Positions 55,590-64,000 of a stretch of 64,000 nucleotides of DNA are shown here, one piece after another. The stretch is from Prorocentrum cordatum. Lineage: Eukaryota; Sar; Dinophyceae; Prorocentrales; Prorocentraceae. The position numbers and the translations under genes were made by a program. The notes below the pieces were generated by a model. That model was not told where the DNA came from. It worked only from the letters and a program-made list of their open reading frames with translations, and ran no database searches. The DNA lies in assembly GCA_963575745.1 (NCBI GenBank), contig CAUYUJ010014549.1:551501-615500 (forward strand). The letters are read 5' to 3'. Numbering within the stretch: the stretch's first letter is position 1; the number at the start of each line of letters is the position of its first letter.

Positions 55590-55965
55590 TTAAGTGGCAG
55601 GCCTCTCTGGGAACGCCAAAAGTTGAGTGACAGGCCTCCCTGGGAACGCCAAAAGTTAAGTGGCAGGCCTCTCTGGGAACGCCAAAAGTTAAGTGGCAGG
55701 CCTCTCTGGGAACGCCAAAAGTTAAGTGGCAGGCCTCTCTGGGAACGCCAAAAGATAAGTGGCAGGCCTCTCTGGGAACGCCAAAAGATAAGTGACAGGC
55801 CTCTCTGGGAACGCCAAAAGATAAGTGGCAGGCCCCTCTGGGAAACGCCAAAAGATAAGTGGCAGGCCTCTCTGGGAACGCCAGATGATAAGTGGCAGGC
55901 CTCTCTGGGAACGCCAAAAGATAAGTGGCAGGCCTCTCTGGGAACGCCGAAATCATAAGTGGCAG
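55590..55965 (-). repeat. Right subterminal 33-bp tandem array, 12 units
   Basis: Same unit as the left array in reverse orientation (GGCCTCTCTGGGAACGCC core). Units next to the interior read AGTTAAGTGG and those nearer the end AGATAAGTGG, so the array has internal subfamilies. Confidence 0.9.
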
Positions 55966-55996
55966 CCCCCCCTGGGGCCCTCTAAGCAAGCGCGCC

Positions 55997-56022
55997 CAAA
56001 GTTACAGGGAGGCCGACCCTAA
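55997..56022 (-). repeat. Right terminal inverted repeat
   Basis: Reverse complement of 17053-17078 without mismatch; ends GGCCGACCCTAA. Confidence 0.9.
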
Positions 56023-56030
56023 CATGTGAC
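56023..56030. repeat. 8-bp target-site duplication, right copy
   Basis: CATGTGAC, identical to 17045-17052. Confidence 0.92.
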
Positions 56031-57923
56031 GTGTGACGTCCCATGTCAGGTAATCGAAGTTGGGATGCAAGCCCCATTGTTTAGACAAGCCTGGGCTCAT
56101 CACTGTAGGGCATCGAATGTACTGCATCACGTCAATGAATCGCGACACATCAACCTTCACGTGTGCAGGCATGTGCTCTGGAACGCCAGACTCGCACTTG
56201 ATGTAGTTGTCGTTGGGGCGTCCGGTCTTGTCTGGAGCACGATCAGCATGCCGCCGTGCGTCTAGCCACTGTTGGTCGTTGTCGGCGCAACCGATATCAT
56301 TGGCATTCCAGACAACGAAAGCATTGAGGCCTCTGCAATAGTGCCGTTGCTTTATATATGCAGGGAACGCCGTACTCCAATAATCTCAAATCTGCTCATT
56401 TATGTTGCGCCACTGCGCCACAGAAGCATTATCATTACAGTACAGTAAGGTTCGCGCCTGACGAATGGTACCGATCATCATGCGCTGTTCGACCGTGGCA
56501 TAGGTCTGCAACTGGAGAATTTGTGCGATACGCTCTTCCTGCACGGCCGCAGCACGTGCACGTAGGGTTTGCATATCGCAGCGGGTGTCGCCACCGGCTT
56601 CTGGCAATATGATCAAGTCCTGGCCGACGGGTGTGTCGTTCTGCTTGAAGAGTTCCTGGTAGTCTTCGTGCGAGAACGCCCACATCATGATGTCGTCGCG
56701 GATCAAAGTTGCTAAATGCTCGAGCGTGGCGCCGCCCATGTGCTCTGCCTTGTTGAGACATGGGATAAAGAACGGGACAAGGCCGACGTTGGAAGCTTGC
56801 GCGAGCTCACCGCGTCGGGTCGGGCTGTTGAGCTCATCGATGCCGTACCCTGGGTGGCGCTTGAAATCCTTGGCCTTGTCGCCCTTCTTCTTGTGCATGA
56901 TCCATGTGGAATCCGTGTAGATATTAGTCCATGTGTGCGCATGGCCTGCAGGTCCAACAGCGTGAACGAGGAACATTCCCAAGTCCTCGTGTACCACGCC
57001 CATCCAGCCCCTTTCTGAGAGAAGGGCATTGACCAATCGACCACCACAGAAGGTACTGTATTTCGCCTGGGGTAACTCCAGCGGATCCAACCTGGATCCG
57101 GGAGTAGCGCCAGGCTCGCCTCTTCCCGGGAGCTCGGACGGGCGAAGGCCGCCCTCTTCATGGGGCTGCCATAGCTGCATTCCGAAGTGCGGGAGAAGCT
57201 CCCAGCCGCCAGGGTGATCAGAAGGTGTTGCCACCGTCTGGGGATTCGAAAACCTATCCCTCCCAAACCGCCGCGATTCGTCAGCCAAGCGATGAGCTTT
57301 CGGGCGTATTTCTTGGTTTGCTGGAGGTCGTGAAAGGCTCGCCTGTCGGCGACAAGATGGTCCTCCACAGCGTGGCCAATGTGCCCCGCCACATCGGACG
57401 TCCTGGCCAAGGCAGGAGGCCGCACTGGTAACTTCACTTGCTCTCGGTCGAGAGGGCGTGCGTGATTCGGAGTCATTAATCCTTCCTGCTAGAGGCCTGG
57501 CGGCATGTAGTAGTCGCCCACATAGAGATCTCTCGTATCCTTGACCGTGTCCTCCGACCACTGGCCGAGCATAGCGCAACCGACGTTCGACCATTCAGTG
57601 TGCAAGAGCCGCCACTCGGCATCAAGCATGCTGGTCGCGAGGCCCATCGGAGGGCACCGTCGAGAACCACCCTGACCAAGGATCGCGGCGTTCAGGTGGT
57701 CAGGCAAGTTGCGGGTTGCCTCCTGCACGACCGTGTTCCGCGTGAACAAACCTGACAGCGTACACATGGCTTTCAGCATCGAAAGCCATGGAGTCGCCGT
57801 AGCCGTGTACTCACAGTAGGCGTTGCTGGCGACGGGCTCCATGATGTTGAAGACCACCCCAGTCACGTCCAGCGTGGCGGAGCGGGTGGTCTCGACGAGC
57901 GCGGAGTCATCTGGCGCGCGCAA
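56031..57923 (-). pseudogene. Host locus, part upstream of the giant insertion
   Basis: Coding text runs from about 57923 to 57230 in one frame, through an in-frame TAG (57489-57491). It then runs from about 57230 to the insertion at 56031 in a second frame, through an in-frame TGA (56386-56388). The frame change lies at or next to a copy of the 20-nt motif (57219). Segments include EYTATATPWLSMLKAMCTLS, TNIYTDSTWIMHKKKGDKAK, RDDIMMWAFSHEDYQELFKQ and GLNAFVVWNANDIGCADNDQ. The frame is open across the junction to 17044 once the element is removed. I do not recognise the protein. Confidence 0.6.
56579..57238 (-). repeat. 20-nt recurring motif, copies 8 and 9
   Basis: Copies at 56579-56598 (CAGCGGGTGTCGCCACCGGC, read AGGDTR) and 57219-57238 (CAGAAGGTGTTGCCACCGTC, read VATPSD). 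They are on the other side of the giant element from copies 1-7, which fits one continuous ancestral locus. Confidence 0.65.
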
Positions 57924-58560
57924 GTGCGGCGCTGATGCAGGAAGTGGTGTCCGTCGTCGCCCTCACGATTACGGCCTGTCTGAAGCAGGAACGCGGGGCC
58001 CACGCGATCATCATCATCGGCCTCGGGGCCCCAGCGGACGTCGCCGCCGACGGCCCAGCCGACAAGGTGGAGGGGCGGGACCTCGGGCATCTCAGATGGG
58101 GGAAAGTCGGGGGCGGGACCGCCCCCCTTGACTGTAGGAGCGCGCGGTGCGAGCAAAATGCTGGTAAGCGTAGTTGCTCGAGTCGTAAAACAGCTGCGGG
58201 AGCAACGTGATCGTATAACAAGCGTCCTAGAGTGAATGGAACCAAGGGTGGACGAGGAGGACTGACTGGAGCGTCTACCGCGCGGCGAACGGGCCCGCGG
58301 CGAGAGGGAGCCAGCCCCGGCAGGGACGCCGATATGGTACACGCGCGCATGTAGTCCCTCGTGCTCCTTTGGCCCCACGCACTGTTGTCCGCATCGTGTA
58401 CCTGGCGCGCCCCAGTGCTCACGATCAGTGAGCAGTATCTCACAACCCTCGTCACATCCATCAACCTTCGGAGGTTCGGCAATGTGCGGTAGACCGTCTG
58501 GCCTCCTGGGCCCTCTCAACGGTCTCCAAGGGTTCTTCGGGGGCACTGCATGGGAGTGAA
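57907..58560 (-). pseudogene. Tail after the copia polyprotein
   Basis: The copia frame continues past the end of RNase H into about 200 codons, with a Cys-rich part (DGCDEGCEILLTDREHWGAP, then GQQCVGPKEHEGLH) and a Ser/Arg- and Pro-rich end. It is not a standard copia domain and may be an element-specific extension or flanking sequence read through. Confidence 0.35.
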
Positions 58561-59041
58561 GGGGAAGATGGGCGATATATTCCAATGGATCCCTCCAGAG
58601 ATCTGCTTTCTTAGGCTCAAAATGTTTGGTCATCATGTCGGCAATCTGTTCTTTAGTACCCGCATACTTAAGCTCGACATGTTCATATTGGCATGTTTCG
58701 CATATCCAATCCAAGTTGACACGGTGTGTGCGATGAAGATGGCGAAGTGCTGGTGTACGTCCTTTTTGGACAATCTTGATCACGGCCTGTTTGTCCTTCA
58801 GGACGATAAGGTGCACGTTAGGTGAGCTTCTCGTAGGAGCCGGCTCTGGGTCCACGTGTAGCAGAGTACCTTCGTGGGAAATCGTACGCCTCTTGGGAGT
58901 CGCAAGTGTCTCCGACTGCAGCGGGAGCTGCGTCCGGCTAGGAGAAGATCCTCTTGTAGGGGACGCCTTGCGAGGCGGTGTCTTACGCCGCCGCTTTTTG
59001 GCGGCCAGGGTTGAACATATCGTCGTACCGACACGTCCCAA

Positions 59042-59740
59042 TCAACCTAGGCAATTGGTCTTCTCCTTGCAGGTTCTAGCAACCTCCACCACGGCCCCCC
59101 AGAAGGAAAACAGTGGAAGTCCCTCAAGTCGTAGTGCAGAGTCAAGAGCGACGATCTCGGACTCCGTGGATGAGTGGGGGACGACCGTCTGTTTCTTGCA
59201 CGCGGCTTTGACGGGGAAGAATGCGTTTGGTCCAACGAGCGCCGCGAAGACGCCTGTGGTGGACTTAGATGACGAAATGCAGTCAGCAAAGGAGGCATCG
59301 GTGAAGAGCATGATGGACAACTGGTCCTGAGCGTCACCGATCCATCCATGTAGACAATGTGTACGAGTCGTCTTGAGGTAGCAGATGAGCCGATGAAGGC
59401 GTTTGTCACACGTAGTACTCCACTTATTAATCTCTCTGGCTAGCATGCACACTGGGTGCAGTTGATCAAAACGACAACATCGTGCCAGATAGAGAATCTT
59501 CATCAACACGCTCGCCGCGTCCTGGCCGACGATGCCCTCGTCAGAGTAGTCGGACTTGGTAAAGGAAGTGTCCTCGATGCCAGGTATCTCCGCGGCGGGA
59601 AGGTCGTCGTAAGTGACTGTCGTAGTATGCGACATATCAGTAGGTCTCTCGACCGACCCAGCTGGGCTGGACGATCGGGACCGAGCGCTGAGCACGCCAG
59701 TGGGTCCCGCGACCGACCCAGAGGAACCTTGGAGGCGCAC
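59042..59740 (-). pseudogene. copia RNase H segment
   Basis: 232 codons. Contains ILYLARCCRFD, the TDASFADC strand with the first RNase H Asp, SSKSTTGVFAAL, and STESEIVALDSALR with the acidic residue of the following helix, all in family order. Upstream linker VTYDDLPAAEIPGIEDTSFT is typical of dinoflagellate copia elements. Confidence 0.8.
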
Positions 59741-59753
59741 TCAAGGTAGCGCT

Positions 59754-60374
59754 CTATATACATTGATCGGTAAAGCCAAGCATGTCAAGTCGTATACCAC
59801 AAACCTGCTTAGCTGTATGAAAATATTTCTCGCTGTGGTTGGGTAACATTGGGCGAATGGTAGCCATCCGCTTGTCGAAGACGGTCTGCGGAACGTCATA
59901 AGCCTGTTGTCCACAGCCAAGGTATTGAGAGCACGGAGTAGGCGGATCGAGCTCAATGCCGCTCCAGCGGATCAGATCCCAGCCGGCGTGGAGGTTGGCG
60001 GCGGGTCCCGCAAGCTTGAAGTCGCCCACGTATACGGAGAGTATCAGGCCCAGTTTCTCGTGTCTCCACACGCATTCCCAACCAGGGATGGGCTCGAAAC
60101 CAACGCTCTCCAGGCACGCGCGACACTTGTGTTCCCAAAACACACCTGCCAAGGGGTGTCCGTAGAGTGTCAAGCGGAGTCGGCACACAGGGTTACTGTG
60201 CTCAGCCCAGGAGTCGGGCTGACGCCGCTTGGGGAGCGTAATCCTCGTGTCGACCGGGTCAATCTGGCCGTCTCCGTACAGTAAGGCCTGAGTGTACGCG
60301 CCTGGCGCGTCACTCTGTTCGCCTCCGTAATTTGGCAATAATGCGGTGGCGTCACACAGCTTAGAAACCTCCAT
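59754..60374 (-). pseudogene. copia reverse transcriptase segment with YVGD box
   Basis: 206 codons of the palm domain. The first catalytic Asp is in QSDAPGAYTQA. The YVDD box is changed to YVGD, which should abolish polymerase activity. It ends in a stop near 59754 where the frame shifts to the RNase H part. Confidence 0.82.
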
Positions 60375-60534
60375 GTGTGACGCACTGGACGCCGCGTCAG
60401 CGAAAATGGCAGCTCAGCCAGTCTCGTCTTTGCCAGTGTTGCCCTACACCACCACGCGGCCCTTGAACTTGCGTAGTTCCGGAGGAAGTTCTTCATGTTT
60501 CACATATGAGAGCTCCAAGATGTTGAAGACATGA

Positions 60535-61018
60535 ACTTGCTTGGACCGCGCAGTGCCTCTCGCACCTTTAGGCAAAGAGATAGGAAACAAGAAAGACAGG
60601 GAGGGGCAGGAGCAAGACGATATGATCATTTTTCCAGAGCGGCGAGCTGCGCCCACCGAACAGGTGCTTTGAAGACAAGTGCCAGCAGCTTCACCGCACC
60701 CTGCGTCTTTGCCAACCCCAAGGGCAGGGAGGGTGGGCGCCAGAACTCCTTTGAGCTGCAGGTGGCCGCGGAGAGCATGGGCCTCCGCTCTGAGAGGCTC
60801 CTCGAGGCCACGCAAGAACGTTTAGAAACCAAGCATGCTTGGCCCGTCCAGTGCCTCTCACACATTTAGGCAAAGAGATAGGAAACAAGAAGGACAGGGA
60901 GGGACAGGAGCAAGACGAGATGATCACTTCTCCAGAGCGGCGGGCTGCGCCCACCGAACAGGTGCTTTGAAGACTAGTGCCAGCAGCTGCACCGCACCCT
61001 GTGTCTTTGCCAACCCCA
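60535..61018. repeat. Two direct copies of a sequence of about 185 bp
   Basis: 60535-60721 and 60831-61018 align almost throughout: GCAAAGAGATAGGAAACAAG, then GGAGCAAGACGA, then AGAGCGGCG, CTGCGCCCACCGAACAGGTG and TCTTTGCCAACCCC. They are about 296 bases apart and differ at scattered positions. They lie just 5' of the minus-strand copia reverse transcriptase and may be leader or LTR-related. No coding content recognised. Confidence 0.8.
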
Positions 61019-61207
61019 TAACAACAAGCACCCATATTTGGTGACATGGCAGGCCTGTCGTGGGTGGGTCGGGAGGGGCGAAGCGCGACTGCCTGCGCTA
61101 AAAATCTAAAAAGAATATGACAAGCTTGAGGGCTCGATTAGGTTGGGCGCTCGAACTTGCGCAACGCAGCTCGCAGTTTGCTCGGGAGAGAGGGCCCCAG
61201 ACAGAGG

Positions 61208-61870
61208 CTACGCGCCAGGAAAGACTGCAAACTTAGATCTTACTCGCAGCAGGGTGCCCGCCTTCTCGTGCCGACGGACGGACTCCCGAGCTTTCCAGCG
61301 GCCTCGGCGCTGGTTCGAGCGAAGATCCTCGAACTTCTCAAGTGCGTCCCGGCTGGCACCTCCATGCCGCAGGCAATGTGGCGTGAAGGTCACGGGCAAC
61401 TGCAAACGTCGGCAGGTCGTCTTCGCGACCGCCTCGAGCCTGGCAAGCGTGAGACCGCCGAAAAACTTATCTTGGCCTGCGCGGGACATCAAGATGCTCA
61501 GGATGTCGCCCACGAAGGCCTGGCCCTTGGCGACGCTGCCGAGGAAGACGGTGTCGTCGAAGGTGTTGGTCTTGGACGGGATGGGCTGCGTCGCCGGCGC
61601 CCCCCTTGAGGGCCTGCTTGGCCCGTGGTAAGGCGCCGCCCTTGGTGGCCCAGCCGCGCTGCCGGGCGAGTCCGTGGAGGCAACAGCGGGCATTGGCCTT
61701 GGCCTCGCCGCCGAGTAAGAGCGACTCGAAGGAGCGCTCCAGGGTGGCGTCCGCGGCGTGCGGATCCGAGAGGCTCCCGCCGTTGTCCCCGACGAACTGG
61801 TCGAGCTCCTGCACGCAGCTCGAGTTGCGGGCAGCTGTCGCCGACCGCGCGGTGGAGCGCCGCAGGAAGC
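61208..61870 (-). pseudogene. Tyrosine recombinase domain, catalytic Tyr replaced by His
   Basis: The N-terminal core-binding part is read in a second frame: LSDPHAADATLERSFESLLL and GALPRAKQALKGG. The catalytic part is in the long frame: TNTFDDTVFLGSVAKGQAFV, then TPHCLRHGGAS (H-x-x-R), RRGRW and SVRRHEKAG. In DIRS recombinases the last motif reads RYEK with the nucleophilic Tyr; here the codon is CAC instead of TAC (near 61268). Confidence 0.7.
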
Positions 61871-62079
61871 CTGGCGCATGCTCCAGCGGCTCGGCCCGCG
61901 CCTGCCCGCCGCGGCGCCCCGCCCTAGTCCCAGCGCCTCTCGCCAGGGCAGCCGGTACCTGAGCGGGCAGCGCGGGGGGCCGACTCCAGCGGCACTGCAG
62001 CCGCACGCGGCTGCCAGCTGGCGCTCCCGGCGGCGCTCGAGCTCGGCCTCTCCGTCGGGCCGGGCGGCCGCCGCGGGCG

Positions 62080-62700
62080 CCAGGTGCTGGGCGACGCCGG
62101 CATAGGCGCGGCACAAGCCCGGCGGATACGCGGCAGCCAGGCTCGTCTTCCACTCCCAGCGGCCTCTCACGAACACCTTCCCCTGCAGCACCTCGCAGTG
62201 GCGTCGGCACTTGCACTCGCGGTGCAGCGTGGTGAACAGAGGGTGGGGCGCGGCAAACCTGGTCGGGTTCTGGAAGGGCGTCCCGAAGCGGCGCTGGCAC
62301 AGGTCGACGAGGGTCGCCCCAGCTGACCTGAGTGCTCTCGCCAAGGGCCTCCGCGTCCAGAGACGCGACCGCTGAGGGTTCTCGAGCGTGAAGTGGACTC
62401 CTGCCCGCCGGCACTCCTGGATCTGGCGCACCGTGAATCGCGCCGCGGCCGAGCCCCCCGCGGGTTCTGCAGTGCCAGAGGACCGCGCAACAGACCACCG
62501 TGTGCACGGGGTCGCGAGGCGCATGAGCCAAACGGCGCCGGAACGGATCCACCTGATGATGACCTTCTGGACCTTCGGGTCCGTGGTGTCGAAGTGCGAG
62601 CCCTTCTGGAGGTCCATGGGGATCCCCACGCGGAGCCCCGCCTCCAGGACGGCCCCCGTCATGTACCCCTCGCCCGAGAAGATCTCCAAGAAGAAACGTC
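62080..62700 (-). CDS. Methyltransferase-like domain inside the DIRS-like element
   Basis: FLEIFSGEGYMTGAVLEAGL (cofactor-binding motif I-like), MDLQKGSHFDTTDP, then ATPCTRWSVAR (a PC motif like the catalytic motif IV of C5-methyltransferases), then HFTLENPQRSRLW (ENP, motif VI-like). Methyltransferase genes inside retrotransposons have been reported in dinoflagellates. Whether this one targets cytosine or another base cannot be decided from motifs. It is in frame with the RNase H part of the long open frame. Confidence 0.6.
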
Positions 62701-63049
62701 GGCCCCGACGAGGCCTCTGACCCACTGGACCTCCAGGATGTACGAGAGCAGGAAGGGGGTCCAGGCCTGGTGGTGGGCGGAACCCAAGACGAACTTGACC
62801 CTGATGTTGAGGATGACGGCCCTGGGGGTCGGTTCCACGTGTGCTGTCCATCTGGTCCCCACGGAGCCCTTGATGAGGCTGAGCAGGGACTAGTGGCCGA
62901 GCCTGTCTTGATCTCGACGAGGAGCTTCCTGGGGGCTCGGGCTCGGGCTGAGCTGGAGGACCCTTTTTTACAACGATGGTTGTGCCCCGAGCTGGGTGCC
63001 GATCCGGGAGACGGCCAGTCGGCAGCCGTCCCCGAGGCCCGCGCCAGAC

Positions 63050-64000
63050 CTGGCCAGGCTGCAGCAGACCGCGGTCCGCGGCGCGGCTCATGTAGTCCGC
63101 TGCGTTCCGCGCGCCCTCGACGTGGCGCTGCCGCCGCACGATGCTGGTGGCCAGCTGCAACGCGGCCGCCCGCCGGCACTGGGCGAGGAGCTCCCTGTTC
63201 GCCGCCCGGCCCTTCTCGAAGGCCAGGACGGAGCCCAAGTTGTCCCCGGCCGAGAGCAGCTCCGCGTCGTGGTACGGTGCGTAGCTGGCCGCCCGCGCCA
63301 GGCCCATCAGCCCGCAGCGCGCCTCGTTGTCGCGGATGCGGCTGGCGTCGCGCCAGGCGCCGGCTACGACCAGCCCCCAGCGCTTCGGGTCCACGAAGTC
63401 GTCGGGCAAGGGCGGCGGCCGCCACCCCGAGTCGACCTCGACCCGACTCCGCTCCGGCACTGGGCCGCGCGGCCTGGCTCTCTCGAGCAGGCCGTCCCAC
63501 CAAACCCCGCCAGCGTCGCCGATCGCGAGCGAGCCCCGGAAGCCGTCGTGCTCCCGTTCCACGAACTTCTCTCGCCTGCTGAACCTGGCCCGCCCCCGGA
63601 AGCGGCTGAGATCGTGAACCTCGTCCGCCGAGATGTCGGTCTCCAGCAGCGCGTAGCTCTTCATGGAGGCGTCCGTCACGAACGCGACGGGGCAGGCTGG
63701 CAATCCCCAGCGGCCGGCGGCCATGAAGAGGATCGACTGGGCTATCCGCAGCTCCTGCAGCGCCGCCGTCGGCAGCTCGCGGACCTCTCCGAGGTCCTCC
63801 TGAACGAAGTCGTAGAGGACACGAAAGACTGAGAGCCCGGGCCTGAGCAGCTGGAAGAAAGACACCAAGTGGCCCAGGACCGCGCGCACCTGCCAGCCCG
63901 CGGCCTTCCCCCACTTCAGGAGGAAGGTCATGCCACTGCACAGCCGCCACAGCCGCTTCGGCTTGGGGCGAACCAGGCCCTGCACGCCGTCCACGATGAC
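63050..64000 (-). CDS. DIRS-like reverse transcriptase end and RNase H, partial
   Basis: The frame enters from outside the window. RLCSGMTFLLKWGKAAGWQV and LGHLVSFFQLLRPGLSVFRV resemble the connection after reverse transcriptase. RNase H signs are PVAFVTDASMKSYALLETDI, LLSAGDNLGSVLAFEKGRAA, and RHVEGARNAADYMSRAADRG, giving the Asp, Asp and His/Asp positions typical of DIRS RNase H. Confidence 0.75.

Larger units (their letters stand above)
17053..56022. mobile_element. Giant (about 39 kb) DNA transposon with cargo genes
   Basis: Both ends share 26 identical bases in inverted orientation (beginning TTAGGGTCGGCCTCCCTGTA). A second shared block (CTTAGAG) follows, offset by 10 bases, and then subterminal arrays of one 33-bp repeat in opposite orientations. 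A perfect 8-bp duplication flanks the element, and excision in silico restores an open reading frame at the target. All recognised cargo genes are on the minus strand. An 8-bp duplication is typical of hAT, KDZ-type and some other cut-and-paste superfamilies. Ends reading (T)TAGGG recall hAT ends, but superfamily assignment is open. Size and multi-gene cargo are far beyond ordinary members. Confidence 0.9.
58560..60550 (-). mobile_element. Decayed Ty1/copia retrotransposon, minus strand
   Basis: Reverse transcriptase starts at about 60535 (HEELPPELRKFKGRVVV) and, after in-frame TAG and TGA codons, continues as DAPGAYTQALLYGDGQ, PVCRLRLTLYGHPLAGVFWE, GFEPIPGWECVWRHEKLGL, then YVGDFKLAGP and ELDPPTPCSQYLGCG. 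The catalytic YVDD box reads YVGD. RNase H (59740-59042) has LARCCRFDQLHPVCMLAREI, LFTDASFADCISSSKSTTGV and PHSSTESEIVALDSALRLEG. The final part (59041 to about 58560) has IVLKDKQAVIKIVQKGRTPA and KEQIADMMTKHF. Frame changes occur at about 59745 and 59042. Integrase was not found. Confidence 0.87.
61208..64000 (-). mobile_element. DIRS-like retrotransposon, 3' part, cut by the window edge
   Basis: The minus frame is open from the right edge (no start; reads VIVDGVQGLVRPKP) to 61208. Order: end of reverse transcriptase and RNase H, a methyltransferase-like domain (about 62700-62080), then a tyrosine-recombinase domain (about 61860-61250). A tyrosine recombinase in place of a DDE integrase is the mark of DIRS elements. 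The recombinase N-terminal part is in a different frame (around 61860-61620) from its C-terminal part, so at least two frameshifts exist. At the catalytic position the expected Tyr is His, so this copy is probably dead. Confidence 0.8.

Noticed and set aside
61467-63950. Second 827-codon ORF overlapping the DIRS-like frame
   Set aside because: Mostly a shadow of the 61208-63994 frame; only its 61.62-61.86 kb part carries real recombinase sequence after a frameshift.
1-64000. tRNA, rRNA or other structural RNA genes
   Set aside because: No tRNA-like box A/B pairs or conserved rRNA stretches were recognised by eye; a covariance search would be needed to exclude them.

Overview
The window reads as nuclear DNA of a dinoflagellate, possibly Prorocentrum- or Symbiodiniaceae-like; species is not resolvable from sequence alone. 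Evidence: GC-rich DNA, Ty1/copia and DIRS-type retroelements of the kind that fill dinoflagellate genomes, introns with GT, GC or GA donors and an AG|G junction style, and three relict copies resembling the dinoflagellate spliced leader (DinoSL). From about 6 kb to the right edge essentially all coding signal is on the minus strand; only a decayed copia element at the left edge is on the plus strand.

The main discovery is a giant DNA transposon of about 39 kb (17053-56022). It has perfect 26-bp terminal inverted repeats starting TTAGGGTCGG, a perfect 8-bp target-site duplication (CATGTGAC at 17045-17052 and 56023-56030), and subterminal arrays of a 33-bp repeat, 9 units on the left and 12 inverted units on the right. 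It sits inside a minus-strand coding region. Removing the element and one duplication copy joins the reading frame at 56031 to the one at 17044 exactly in phase, which independently confirms both ends.

Cargo of the giant element, all on the minus strand from right to left: a single-exon gene with a GIY-YIG-like C-terminus (54639-53311); a multi-exon gene of about 1,700 codons that is the best transposase candidate (52185-44949); zinc-finger exons followed by a split C5-cytosine-methyltransferase-like gene (about 44.1-35.0 kb) whose 5.3-kb intron holds a single-exon U1-type zinc-finger gene (39312-37720); a second single-exon zinc-finger/coiled-coil gene (33869-32439); weak ankyrin-like fragments (about 28-26.8 kb); an orphan exon (25186-24381); and a multi-exon unknown gene (23272-18388). 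The three single-exon genes each have a relict DinoSL just upstream, so they look like reverse-transcribed mRNAs captured by the element. A short inverted-repeat element (about 155-161 bp, 5-bp duplications) occurs twice, once in an intron and once exactly on a start codon.

Outside the giant element: a decayed plus-strand copia element (about 0.8-5.15 kb); an old unidentified minus-strand coding relic (10.35-5.95 kb); the split host locus (57.9-56.03 kb and 17.05-11.06 kb), which carries a KptA/Tpt1-like segment and a recurring 20-nt motif; a decayed minus-strand copia element (about 60.55-58.55 kb); a duplicated 185-bp sequence (60.5-61.0 kb); and at the right edge a DIRS-like element with RNase H, a methyltransferase-like domain and a tyrosine-recombinase domain whose catalytic Tyr position is His. 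The remaining DNA is mostly low-complexity purine/pyrimidine, trinucleotide and scrambled short-word repeats lying in introns and spacers.
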